A stretch of 64,000 nt of DNA from an uncultured Clostridia bacterium (GTDB lineage Bacteria; Bacillota; Clostridia; Christensenellales; UBA1242), in the NCBI GenBank assembly GCA_934754355.1, contig CAKVID010000002.1, positions 186,001 to 250,000 of the forward strand, given 5' to 3'. Below the pieces are notes generated by a model that was given only the letters and a program-made list of their open reading frames with translations, was not told the origin of the DNA and did no database searches. This document shows positions 24,312-32,519 of the stretch, in pieces (position 1 is the stretch's first letter; each line of letters opens with the position of its first letter). A program made the position numbers and the translations under genes.

Positions 24312-25097
24312 TTACTCTTCTTTATCTGTTCTCTGTTTAGGTTGAATATAAAATAATTTATTTGCAGACATATATTTTTCTATTGCAGATATTCCGCCAA
24401 GTCCTTGAATATCATATTTAGACTCTTCACTATTTGGGTCAATTAAACAATAATGTACTGTTGCATTTACTCTTACAAAATAAGTGTCAAAACAAAAAGG
24501 ACTACGGCCATTTAAACTTTCAGTAGCAATAATATATGTACCATTACTAAGATTTGCTTTATAAAATTTTATATCAAACTCTGTAACTTCTTTATACAAT
24601 TGCCATTTTGTATAATCTTTTAAAAATTCCATTCTTTCATTTTTATTAGCAAACTTTATTTCATTACATTCTGGTTCAACGAATGGAGCAATTGTTTCAT
24701 CATCAGATTCTTGTTTTTTCTTGGCCAATTCCTTACATAGTTTTGCTATATCTTTACATGTCATTGAAATATTAACCAAACACATATCTTCATCAGATAA
24801 TTTTACCATTTCACGCAATTGACTATAATTATATTCTTTAAATTCATCTTTTACTTTTTGACCATCACAAAATTTCGTATGAATAGCCAAATAATATTTT
24901 GTTGTAGTTTTACAAAGACTAAGTTCACTTTTTGCAAACTCATATATATTTTTATAAGCAGTATCTGGAATATCTTTAAAATAAGTTTTTGCTTCTTTAA
25001 GCAACAAACCAATTAACGCAAAACTATTTGCATTTACCCCAAGAATTTCTCTAAGATGATGTACACTTTGAATTGCATGTTCTTCTCTTGCTGTCAT
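24312..25097 (-). CDS. DUF3102-like helical protein
   Basis: A 261-residue protein. Residues about 5-125 are helical and resemble proteins of plasmids and integrative elements with a DUF3102/KfrA-type layout (SFALIGLLLKEAKTYFKDIP, YEFAKSELSLCKTTTKYYLA, QLREMVKLSDEDM). Residues about 150-245 form a separate beta-rich domain. It overlaps the upstream gene by four bases (ATGA), placing it in the Rep transcription unit, so a replication or partition role is possible. Not firmly identified. Confidence 0.5.
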   Translation of the reverse strand: MTAREEHAIQSVHHLREILGVNANSFALIGLLLKEAKTYFKDIPDTAYKNIYEFAKSELSLCKTTTKYYLAIHTKFCDGQKVKDEFKEYNYSQLREMVKLSDEDMCLVNISMTCKDIAKLCKELAKKKQESDDETIAPFVEPECNEIKFANKNERMEFLKDYTKWQLYKEVTEFDIKFYKANLSNGTYIIATESLNGRSPFCFDTYFVRVNATVHYCLIDPNSEESKYDIQGLGGISAIEKYMSANKLFYIQPKQRTDKEE

Positions 25098-25474
25098 AAT
25101 CCGTAATCTCCTAAATTCATTTGTATTTTTTGATTTAAAAAATAACTATCCACAAAGTTATTCGATGTATGTTTAACCAACATATCTAAAAACTCAATAA
25201 AACTTAAAGATTGAAATTCTACATCTCTAAGACTAAATAAGTCTTTACCATTAACAAAAACATATACAAATGAATATTTCCTTAAAACGAATTTTTCTCC
25301 ACACTTTATCGTATTCTTATAAACAAGTTCTATTGAATTATTATCGTATATAAATACCTGTCTAAATTCTTTTTGAAATATTACCTCAGTTTGCATTGTT
25401 AAAAATTGATTACTTGACATAAAATTCTTAAGATAGTTTTTTCTAACACTATCAATATCAAAATTCTTCTTCAT
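25094..25474 (-). CDS. hypothetical protein coupled to rep
   Basis: A 126-residue protein starting MKKNFDIDSVRKNYL; the longer frame to 25555 runs through rep and lacks a ribosome site, while AGGAAAAT precedes 25474. The start lies 17 bases inside the end of rep and its stop overlaps the next start, so the three are translationally coupled. It is beta-rich (EFRQVFIYDNNSIELVYK). A replication accessory role is possible from position only. Confidence 0.65.
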   Translation of the reverse strand: MKKNFDIDSVRKNYLKNFMSSNQFLTMQTEVIFQKEFRQVFIYDNNSIELVYKNTIKCGEKFVLRKYSFVYVFVNGKDLFSLRDVEFQSLSFIEFLDMLVKHTSNNFVDSYFLNQKIQMNLGDYGL

Positions 25475-26468
25475 CGTACTTATTTTCCTTTGTTTCAAAA
25501 TCTTCAAAGTCTGTTGAGATACCAAGATTTTCAAGTTCTTCCAAAGTAACACCATCTAAAGTCTCAAAAGCAATTGAACCACACTCTTTACAAACCATTT
25601 CTTTAACTGTTGCTGGAGATAGTTCTTGTTCTTCTGCGTCTTTTTCTATTCCTCTGAGAATACCCCAAGACTCTACAGAACGAACACCCTTTAATCCGTA
25701 TACTAATTCTTTTAAATCATGTACCAAATCATTCACTTCATATTTTGTTATGTACTTAATACACTCATATACCGCTTTTACCTTTGTTTTACTATTAGCG
25801 GTATTTAGATTAGATATCCAAATATTTCCTAACTTCTCATCTACATAAAATTTATCTTCGTAAATTGTCTCATCTGAAGCATTTACAATTCGTCTAAGTT
25901 CGTTATTCCAGATCGTATTTAAACAATCATGGTCTTTTGAGAATTTATCCTTAATTACTAAAGCATGGAAGTGTGGGTGCCATAATTCACTATTCTTACC
26001 ACGCTTAACTTCAAGAGACTTAATTCCTCCAATAAACATTTTAGAAAATATTTGTCTTGTTTTTTGAGAACTATTTGATACATTTCTATAGGCTGTCTTT
26101 AATAAATTAATCCCTAATTTTAAATCTTCAGTATCTTTAATTGTAAAAGTCATTACATTTACATAATAACCTTTATCCATTAATTCTAAAATCTTAGGAT
26201 ATACCTTAGAAAATAGAATTAAACTTTTTTGTTTTTGGCATACTGGACAAAATCTGTTTTTGCACATATATGCACCATTGTAATATGATGTATGACAATC
26301 TTGGCATATGCTAATAATTTTTGAATTACCACAGTATGCAAGAGCCTCGCCATACTTATAAAATATATTATCCTTATTTAACGGATAATTTTTTTGTACT
26401 TCACGAAAGGCAGGCAAAACATTTTTCATTGAATAATCCTTTGCCTTGACATATGTTTTGTATCTCAT
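25458..26468 (-). CDS. rep: rolling-circle replication initiator (HUH endonuclease)
   Basis: A 336-residue Rep_1-type protein. Zinc cysteines C55, C58, C69, C74 and C77 (CQDCHT, CKNRFCPVC) precede the HUH metal site H166-F-H168 in LWHPHFHALVI; the nicking tyrosine is Y234 or Y239 in KAVYECIKYITKY. It would nick the element's double-strand origin and start rolling-circle synthesis, doing for this phage what pII does for Ff phages. The tail is acidic (EDFETKENKYDEEEF). A hairpin-rich noncoding region lies directly upstream and is the likely origin. Confidence 0.88.
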   Translation of the reverse strand: MRYKTYVKAKDYSMKNVLPAFREVQKNYPLNKDNIFYKYGEALAYCGNSKIISICQDCHTSYYNGAYMCKNRFCPVCQKQKSLILFSKVYPKILELMDKGYYVNVMTFTIKDTEDLKLGINLLKTAYRNVSNSSQKTRQIFSKMFIGGIKSLEVKRGKNSELWHPHFHALVIKDKFSKDHDCLNTIWNNELRRIVNASDETIYEDKFYVDEKLGNIWISNLNTANSKTKVKAVYECIKYITKYEVNDLVHDLKELVYGLKGVRSVESWGILRGIEKDAEEQELSPATVKEMVCKECGSIAFETLDGVTLEELENLGISTDFEDFETKENKYDEEEF

Positions 26469-26585
26469 AACATTATCCTTTTCGTTATTTTTGATTTACC
26501 TCAAAAGTTTCTATTGTATCAAGGTAGATATTAGTAATTTTAGTTACTTTTTCATCTCCCAAGTTACAACTTTTGTTTTAATAAC

Positions 26586-26728
26586 AGCAAATTTTCAATG
26601 GCCCAAAAGCGAACGGTGTTCTTCTTTTTGGGCGCTTGAAAAATTTGCTTTATATTTTTATTAAAACATTTCATTCTACCAACACCGAAGGTGTCGATAC
26701 TTTTTATATCGCAGTTCATTTGAACTGC
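26586..26728. other. hairpin-rich intergenic region: candidate origin / packaging signal
   Basis: Nested hairpin 26586-26649: outer AGCAAATTTTCAA with TTGAAAAATTTGCT (one bulge), inner GCCCAAAA (26601-26608) with TTTTGGGC (26626-26633), tip GAAC-GGT-GTTC. Then ACACC-GAA-GGTGT (26682-26694) and GCAGTTCA-TT-TGAACTGC (26711-26728). The region is unusually GC-rich for the element, lies between morphogenesis genes and rep, and has no ORF. Filamentous phages keep origins and the packaging hairpin in such a region. Confidence 0.6.
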
Positions 26729-26755
26729 TCTACATCATTGCAAATAAAAGAAAAT

Positions 26756-27160
26756 CTAATCCTGTAACTCTGGATATGTTGTCTGTTTTATCACTGTCGG
26801 TGTTAAAACTTCAACATTTTGTTCTTGTATAATTTTTTCTTTATTCTTGCAACTTTCTTTCGTCGGAGCAAACTCCGGCATTTGCTTTATTTTCTTCCAC
26901 AAATCAGCATGAAATAATTTCCAAAGCCAACCATGTGGCATTGTATCTATCGCTTCCATTAGAGCAATTTCTCTTTTTATTTTTCTTTCTAACGGTTTAT
27001 CATACAATTCTGAATATTTAATAAGAGTATTTTCCACAAATTCGAAAAACTTAGGACTAGGTTTTTGAAGTCCATATATTTCAATCATTTTTGCATATTG
27101 ATTAGATACAAATGTTGTTAAATCATCAAAATTATTTATATTAAATTCTTCATTATCCAT
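26756..27160 (-). CDS. hypothetical protein coupled to the Zot gene
   Basis: A 134-residue helical protein (FEFVENTLIKYSELYDKPLE, RKIKREIALMEAIDTM) with an amphipathic, tryptophan-rich middle (MPHGWLWKLFHADLWKKIK) that could lie on a membrane surface. Its ATG shares one base with the Zot stop (TAATG), so it is co-translated. It is the last morphogenesis-side gene before the hairpin region. It might supply the assembly partner the short Zot protein lacks; that is inference. Confidence 0.6.
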   Translation of the reverse strand: MDNEEFNINNFDDLTTFVSNQYAKMIEIYGLQKPSPKFFEFVENTLIKYSELYDKPLERKIKREIALMEAIDTMPHGWLWKLFHADLWKKIKQMPEFAPTKESCKNKEKIIQEQNVEVLTPTVIKQTTYPELQD

Positions 27161-28017
27161 TATGCTATTGCTCCCATATTTTTCAGTACTTGTTTATCAT
27201 AATCTGTATTTTTCCAATAACCCTTTGGTGCTATATAATAATGAGTATTATTAAAATCTGCAAAGCCCTGCTTTGTAAATTCATAACCATGTTCCGTATA
27301 ATAATCAAACTCTCTATCATAGTTATATTCAAAGAATGCTGGTTGCATTGCATGTGAATTATAAAAATCAAAGATACAATAATCTGTAGATATAATTATT
27401 TGTTTTCCTATATCAACATTTTCTTTGCGTTCCCTAGCAAGCATATAAGATTCAGCAGTATCACAAGAAATAAATTCTCTTAAATTCCAAGTAATATTTA
27501 CTGGCATACCCCAATCATTTTCTTTGATATCAATAGAATCAATTACAAGTATTTTTTCTGCAATAGAACGAATATTAACATCTATATTTCCAAGTCTTTG
27601 ACAAGCCATAAAAATATTGTAATGGTTATGCCTATGTAATTGATAAAATCCATAGACTTCTTCACGAAGATACTTAGACATTCTACTGTTATAATATCTC
27701 TGTGCCTCATCTAAAAAGATATTAGAATACGGCGGTATAAACATTGTTTCAAAAAACGGATTTGGCAGTCCAATTTTAAATCCATCAATATAATAATTTT
27801 GATATCTAGAATTAACTCTGACTTTAAAATCAGAGTAACATGTATGCCTAAAAGGTGGTGGGTTTAGACAATTAAACCCACCATTATTTAATTTTCTTAT
27901 TTCTCTTACACAATTAGAATAATCTTCAAATCCATACTCAATCATTCTTTGAACTAATAAATAACATAAATGTGCCGTCTTACCAGAACCCGGAACACCT
28001 GTAATTATTGTAATCAT
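27160..28017 (-). CDS. zot: Zot/pI-family phage assembly ATPase
   Basis: A 285-residue P-loop ATPase: Walker A GVPGSGKT at residues 7-14 and Walker B NIFLDEAQRYYNS near residue 100, followed by LHRHNHYNIFMACQRLGNID, a typical Zot-domain stretch. In filamentous phages pI/Zot powers virion extrusion through the inner membrane. Unlike most relatives, no transmembrane helix is seen after the ATPase domain, so it must be recruited by a partner. It overlaps the 28014 gene by four bases. It is the hallmark gene for calling this an inovirus-like element. Confidence 0.85.
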   Translation of the reverse strand: MITIITGVPGSGKTAHLCYLLVQRMIEYGFEDYSNCVREIRKLNNGGFNCLNPPPFRHTCYSDFKVRVNSRYQNYYIDGFKIGLPNPFFETMFIPPYSNIFLDEAQRYYNSRMSKYLREEVYGFYQLHRHNHYNIFMACQRLGNIDVNIRSIAEKILVIDSIDIKENDWGMPVNITWNLREFISCDTAESYMLARERKENVDIGKQIIISTDYCIFDFYNSHAMQPAFFEYNYDREFDYYTEHGYEFTKQGFADFNNTHYYIAPKGYWKNTDYDKQVLKNMGAIA

Positions 28018-30344
28018 AGGCCAGAAATTCCATAATAAGGAGTTAATGATAATGTAAACGAAAAACTATCTACATTAGAAGAACAAGATATCCATAACTC
28101 GCCAGTATTTCCAGATGTAAATATAAACTTAAATTCTCCTAAAGTTGTATATTCAGTATTTCCATGATAAATTGTCACATCGAATGTTTGTCCATTTATA
28201 ATTGCTGTACCAGTTCCATCTGCACCACTATAACCATCTGACACTCTTCCAGAACCTTGAACATTAGATAAATTAATTTTATATTTATATGATTTTAAAC
28301 CATTACTATTTGTTGTTACAGAAACAGCATTAGTATCTGTAAAAGTTGCTGTATACTTTAACCTTTTAAATTTAGCATAAAATACTGTGTCTTCATTAAT
28401 AATAATGTCACTTACAACTATTTCAGTAGATTTATCTAAAGTCCAATAATAAACAGTATAATCTGTATAGTCAGAAACATCTGGAGAAGTAGTTGACGAG
28501 CCATTAACAATATATCTAGTTGATATTATGTCTCCATTCAAATTAAATTCGACTTTACTTCTATAAGTTATATCCGATACAAAAGTCACATCTGTAACTA
28601 TTGGATATGCAGAAAGTGTTATTCTTACACCATTTAAAGTCCACCCATTAAATACTTCTTTATCTGTACTAGCAACTGTATATTCATTAGCATACTCATT
28701 CTCTCTAATTACTTGAGTATTAACTATATTCCCCTTATGTTCAAAATTAACAGTATATAACTTAGTAAACTTTGCATAGAATACGATATGGTCATTAACA
28801 ACATAATTAGTTAAATTAACTTTTACATTATCCAAAGTCCAATAATCAAATGCATAACCATCTTTTGTTGGACTTGTTTCAGGAACTTGCAAAATATCTC
28901 CAGCAAGGATTATTTGCTCATCACCAAATAATGTAGTCTCATCTATTTTAAATTTGACTGAATAGTAATAATCTAATAAAGCATAATAAGTAACATCTTT
29001 AACTACTTCTTGTTTTGTTACATCAATTAAAGTCTTTTTATCTAAAGACCAGCCTTTAAATACTTTATATTTTGTATTTGTTGGGACAACATTCTGAGGA
29101 CATTCGCCCTTAAGAACTAATTGCTTAGAATATTCAACATCTTCGTAAACAAATGTAACATCATATTTCATCGTAATATTAGCAACAAATGTAACATCAG
29201 ATGTAATTGGATAATTCTCAACATCTACTTTAATGCCATTAATAGTCCAATAATTAAATTGAATATGTTCATTGAGTTCTGGTGTTACCTTAGAAGCATA
29301 TTCATAATTTTTTACAACTTGTGAATTAATAATTGTGTTATTAAATTCAAATTTTACAGTATTTAATTTAACAAACTTAGCAACAAATGTAGTATTTTTA
29401 GTAATCGGATAAGTCTCTACATTATATACAACATTGTCTATTGCCCAACCATCAAACACAAAGCCTTCTTTAGTTGGTTCTGTAGGTACTTTTGAATAGC
29501 CACTGTCTACAACAATATCACTATCATATTCAGTATCTCCGACCATAAATTTTACATCATAAAAATTGTTTATTTTAGCAATAAATTCTGTATTCTCATT
29601 AATTGGATAATTAGATACATCAACTAATTCATTATTTACAGTCCAACCCAAAAACTTACAATAAGTAGTATCCACAGGATTTGTAACTGTAGCAATATCG
29701 CCTTTCTGTAAAACTAAAACACTATATAAACTATTTTTATAAAAGAACTTAGCAACTACTTGATTTTGAGATATTAAACCTTGAATAAAATTCTCATAAC
29801 CAACAATTGTTTTATTCAATTCAACAATTCGATTTTGAGCATTAGTAAGATTTAATTGTAGTTCATATTTTTCATTACGAAGTCTCACAACTTCAATTTT
29901 TAAATTAGAATTATTGGCAACTTCTAAATCATATTTTTCTTGCAGTTCTGCATTTTTTTCATTAGCAGTGGCCAATTGTTTTTTATAATTAGCACAATCT
30001 TCATTAGACTTTTGTAAAGCAGAATAAACTTTATTATACTCATCTGTCTTTTTCTGCAAATCGACCTTTAAAGTATTAATAATTGCTTGATTATCTGCCT
30101 TATCTTTTTGTAAAGTATCAACTAAAGACATATAATAATTAATCTTTAATTTTAATTCATTTTCATTTTTACTACCATCAGCATAACCCTTATCATATAG
30201 TTCCTGCCCCTCTTCTGGAGTTAGATATTTATTCCCATTAAAGATACCTTTAATTGCTGGGAAAAATATATAAATCACTACAGCAAGGACTAATACTATC
30301 GCTATTATTACTGATGATAGTATAATTTTTCCTCTCTTAGACAT
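28014..30344 (-). CDS. membrane-anchored coiled-coil protein with seven InlB-type repeats
   Basis: A 776-residue protein. The start at 30344 (MSKRGKII) follows AAGGAG by seven bases. Membrane helix about residues 8-30; coiled coil about 55-190 (KADNQAIINTLKVDLQKKTD onward); then seven repeats of about 66 residues with the Listeria-Bacteroides (Flg_new/InlB B-repeat) pattern FxGWxxxxxxxxxxxYPIxxNTxFxAKF; C-terminal beta domain (GYSGADGTGTAIINGQTF). Repeats of this type occur in bacterial surface adhesins. Placed just before zot, it is a candidate receptor-binding tip (pIII-like) protein. Function inferred. Confidence 0.8.
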   Translation of the reverse strand: MSKRGKIILSSVIIAIVLVLAVVIYIFFPAIKGIFNGNKYLTPEEGQELYDKGYADGSKNENELKLKINYYMSLVDTLQKDKADNQAIINTLKVDLQKKTDEYNKVYSALQKSNEDCANYKKQLATANEKNAELQEKYDLEVANNSNLKIEVVRLRNEKYELQLNLTNAQNRIVELNKTIVGYENFIQGLISQNQVVAKFFYKNSLYSVLVLQKGDIATVTNPVDTTYCKFLGWTVNNELVDVSNYPINENTEFIAKINNFYDVKFMVGDTEYDSDIVVDSGYSKVPTEPTKEGFVFDGWAIDNVVYNVETYPITKNTTFVAKFVKLNTVKFEFNNTIINSQVVKNYEYASKVTPELNEHIQFNYWTINGIKVDVENYPITSDVTFVANITMKYDVTFVYEDVEYSKQLVLKGECPQNVVPTNTKYKVFKGWSLDKKTLIDVTKQEVVKDVTYYALLDYYYSVKFKIDETTLFGDEQIILAGDILQVPETSPTKDGYAFDYWTLDNVKVNLTNYVVNDHIVFYAKFTKLYTVNFEHKGNIVNTQVIRENEYANEYTVASTDKEVFNGWTLNGVRITLSAYPIVTDVTFVSDITYRSKVEFNLNGDIISTRYIVNGSSTTSPDVSDYTDYTVYYWTLDKSTEIVVSDIIINEDTVFYAKFKRLKYTATFTDTNAVSVTTNSNGLKSYKYKINLSNVQGSGRVSDGYSGADGTGTAIINGQTFDVTIYHGNTEYTTLGEFKFIFTSGNTGELWISCSSNVDSFSFTLSLTPYYGISGL

Positions 30345-30345
30345 G

Positions 30346-30981
30346 TTATACTCCTTCAACAACTTTTAATAAAAAGCCATTTATTTCCATATAAGCATCA
30401 AAATAAGATACAGAAGCATTTATATTTTTCATTGAAACTGTTATCCTAGTTTCTTTAGATAAATATTCAATAATTATTCTAAGTTCTGCGGTAGACAATA
30501 CTTTTTCTTCTGTATCGTAAAAATTAATAACAAATGTGCTATCTACTTTGCCTGCAGAACACTCTGTTTTTATCGCTGGCATTTCATTTATCATGGCCAT
30601 ATAGTTTTTATCTGTACCATTAAATTTTTCAGAACTCTTAGAAATTACACTCTTATAATTTATGAAATCTGAACTATCAAAAGAAATTTGAGTTAAATCA
30701 AACTCAGAAACAACATTATAGTCTTTTTTCATTTCAATATGTATTGCCGTTCCAATTTCTCTTGAACCAATATCTAAAGTAGAACGAATTTTAAAACAAC
30801 TAATAACACCCGCCACAATAATAATTATAGACAACGCATATAAAGTATACTTTCTAGTTTGATCATGTTTAAAAAGCATGACTAATCCAATAATAATTGC
30901 AATTCCAATAACTGCATAAATAATAATTTTTCCAATAGAACCAAAGAAAGACGAAAGCCCACTTAGTAACAACATTCTCAT
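30346..30981 (-). CDS. two-helix membrane protein, pVI-like by position
   Basis: A 211-residue protein with two membrane helices (about residues 14-37, SIGKIIIYAVIGIAIIIGLV, and 46-62, LYALSIIIIVAGVISCF) and an extracytoplasmic domain of about 145 residues. In Ff phages the small hydrophobic pVI lies between pIII and pI; here the gene lies two genes before zot, after the 404-residue exported protein. Overlaps that gene by four bases. Assignment as pVI-like rests on position and topology, not sequence similarity. Confidence 0.6.
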   Translation of the reverse strand: MRMLLLSGLSSFFGSIGKIIIYAVIGIAIIIGLVMLFKHDQTRKYTLYALSIIIIVAGVISCFKIRSTLDIGSREIGTAIHIEMKKDYNVVSEFDLTQISFDSSDFINYKSVISKSSEKFNGTDKNYMAMINEMPAIKTECSAGKVDSTFVINFYDTEEKVLSTAELRIIIEYLSKETRITVSMKNINASVSYFDAYMEINGFLLKVVEGV

Positions 30982-32192
30982 AATGACACCCCCGAATTTC
31001 TATCAATTAATGCTACATTAGTATCCACATTCAGTTTTTTAAGTTTTGTATCCTTAAGCGAATTTTCTAACAACTCGAAACTACAATATTTAGAAGATTT
31101 AATATTTAAAGTATTTATTTTAATTCCATACAATGAATAATAATCTAATCCTAAAACATTTTTATCCTTAATATTATCTATATTAAACTCTACGACTATA
31201 TCCAAATTTGTAAATTTCTTAAGTTCTGTTAGTTTTTCAGTTTTTAAAGAATAATAACAGCCATCTACAGTTTCTCTTGGATAAAAGTCTTGCTCAGATA
31301 TCTTATACTGTGAGTAAGATTGCCAATAATCTACATTATCTAATAAACCTGATACATTATACTCACTGTCATAAGCAACAGATTTAAACATTGATTGTTT
31401 AGCCCACACCATTCCTCTTTTGTCATAATTAGTGGACATTGTAAAATAACTATTTTTAAAATTATTTTTATCTACTGGTTCACTAGACACTGCACCTTTA
31501 TCATCTAATGGATACACATGTAAAAAGTCTCCCAAATCGATTAACGGAATAGTATGACTTCCAGTACCATTACTTGAAGATTTAATAATTGACTTAATTT
31601 TAAGCAACAAATCTTCAAATGTATATTTAACTTCTTCTTTATGTTCTACATATAATCTTGTATTTTTTTCAAACAAATAATTTAAACCTAAACATAATAC
31701 AGAACGAACAATCTTACTACTATCTATAGAATAAGATGTTTGCTCATATTTGCCGTCCATTCTTATAGCATAAGTTTCTCCATCTATATCTACAATAAAT
31801 GGGTCTCCCCATTCATATTCGTGGCCAGTCTCAAAAGAACCACCATCATATCTATCGTAATAATAAAGTGTGTTTTTATTATTCTCCATTATTAATTGAA
31901 AGCCCCTAGAATAAACTGCTTGTTTATCTACTCCGCTATAGGCATTAAATAACAACTCAACAACTTCTTTACCCTTACCATTAGTATTTTGAAAATACCT
32001 CGCCTCTATAGCAGATAAATTTTCTTTGGTATATGGGTCTGTAATTGTTGTGACATAAGTCGATGTAATCCCGGTGGGTAAATTATTCTTACCCCACACC
32101 TGTAAATAAATATTGAAAACAAGTGGAAAACACATTATTATAGTTAAAAATACTAAAATTATATTGAATACTTTTAAATTTTTTGATGACAT
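30978..32192 (-). CDS. exported structural-type protein
   Basis: A 404-residue protein with one N-terminal signal-anchor (VFNIILVFLTIIMCFPLVFN) and a large extracytoplasmic domain rich in tyrosine and aspartate (LYYYDRYDGGSFETGHEYEW). No known domain. It follows the 60-residue coat-like gene by eight bases and overlaps the pVI-like gene by four, so by position it is where an adsorption protein is expected. It could alternatively be a minor virion or assembly protein. Confidence 0.65.
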   Translation of the reverse strand: MSSKNLKVFNIILVFLTIIMCFPLVFNIYLQVWGKNNLPTGITSTYVTTITDPYTKENLSAIEARYFQNTNGKGKEVVELLFNAYSGVDKQAVYSRGFQLIMENNKNTLYYYDRYDGGSFETGHEYEWGDPFIVDIDGETYAIRMDGKYEQTSYSIDSSKIVRSVLCLGLNYLFEKNTRLYVEHKEEVKYTFEDLLLKIKSIIKSSSNGTGSHTIPLIDLGDFLHVYPLDDKGAVSSEPVDKNNFKNSYFTMSTNYDKRGMVWAKQSMFKSVAYDSEYNVSGLLDNVDYWQSYSQYKISEQDFYPRETVDGCYYSLKTEKLTELKKFTNLDIVVEFNIDNIKDKNVLGLDYYSLYGIKINTLNIKSSKYCSFELLENSLKDTKLKKLNVDTNVALIDRNSGVSL

Positions 32193-32200
32193 AATACCAC

Positions 32201-32383
32201 CTACTTTTTAAATAATTTGCCAGTAAACAAATCCTTAATCCAAGTCCAAATACTTGTAAAAAACATACTTACTTGAGGTATTTTATTGGCCAAGACCATA
32301 AGTGTTGTAACTACCAATGCTAGTACAAGTATTACTATCAATAGTTTGAACCACCCACTAAGTTTATTTCTTGTGTAACTCAT
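32201..32383 (-). CDS. candidate major coat protein
   Basis: A 60-residue protein: short polar start (MSYTRNKLSG), a strong helix at about residues 12-33 (FKLLIVILVLALVVTTLMVL), a second amphipathic or hydrophobic helix, and a basic end (FTGKLFKK). Small size, helical hydrophobicity and a positively charged C-terminus are the hallmarks of filamentous-phage coat proteins, whose basic end faces the DNA. It heads the structural block. Not proven; the 38-residue protein at 36048 is another candidate. Confidence 0.6.
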   Translation of the reverse strand: MSYTRNKLSGWFKLLIVILVLALVVTTLMVLANKIPQVSMFFTSIWTWIKDLFTGKLFKK

Positions 32384-32434
32384 ATAAACTCCCTTTTCTA
32401 TAATTTATAATTAACTTTAAGTATTAATCTGGAG

Positions 32435-32452
32435 CAAGCATTTTTATGCTTG
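32435..32452. other. hairpin upstream of the coat-like gene
   Basis: CAAGCAT-TTTT-ATGCTTG in the 136-base gap between the 621-residue protein gene and the coat-like gene. No T run follows on the minus strand, so it is more likely an mRNA-stabilising or processing hairpin than a terminator. Confidence 0.5.
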
Positions 32453-32519
32453 ACTTACACTTCTATTTAATTGTTATATCGATTACTCTACAAGCAATCT
32501 CTACCGAAGTTTATTTATA

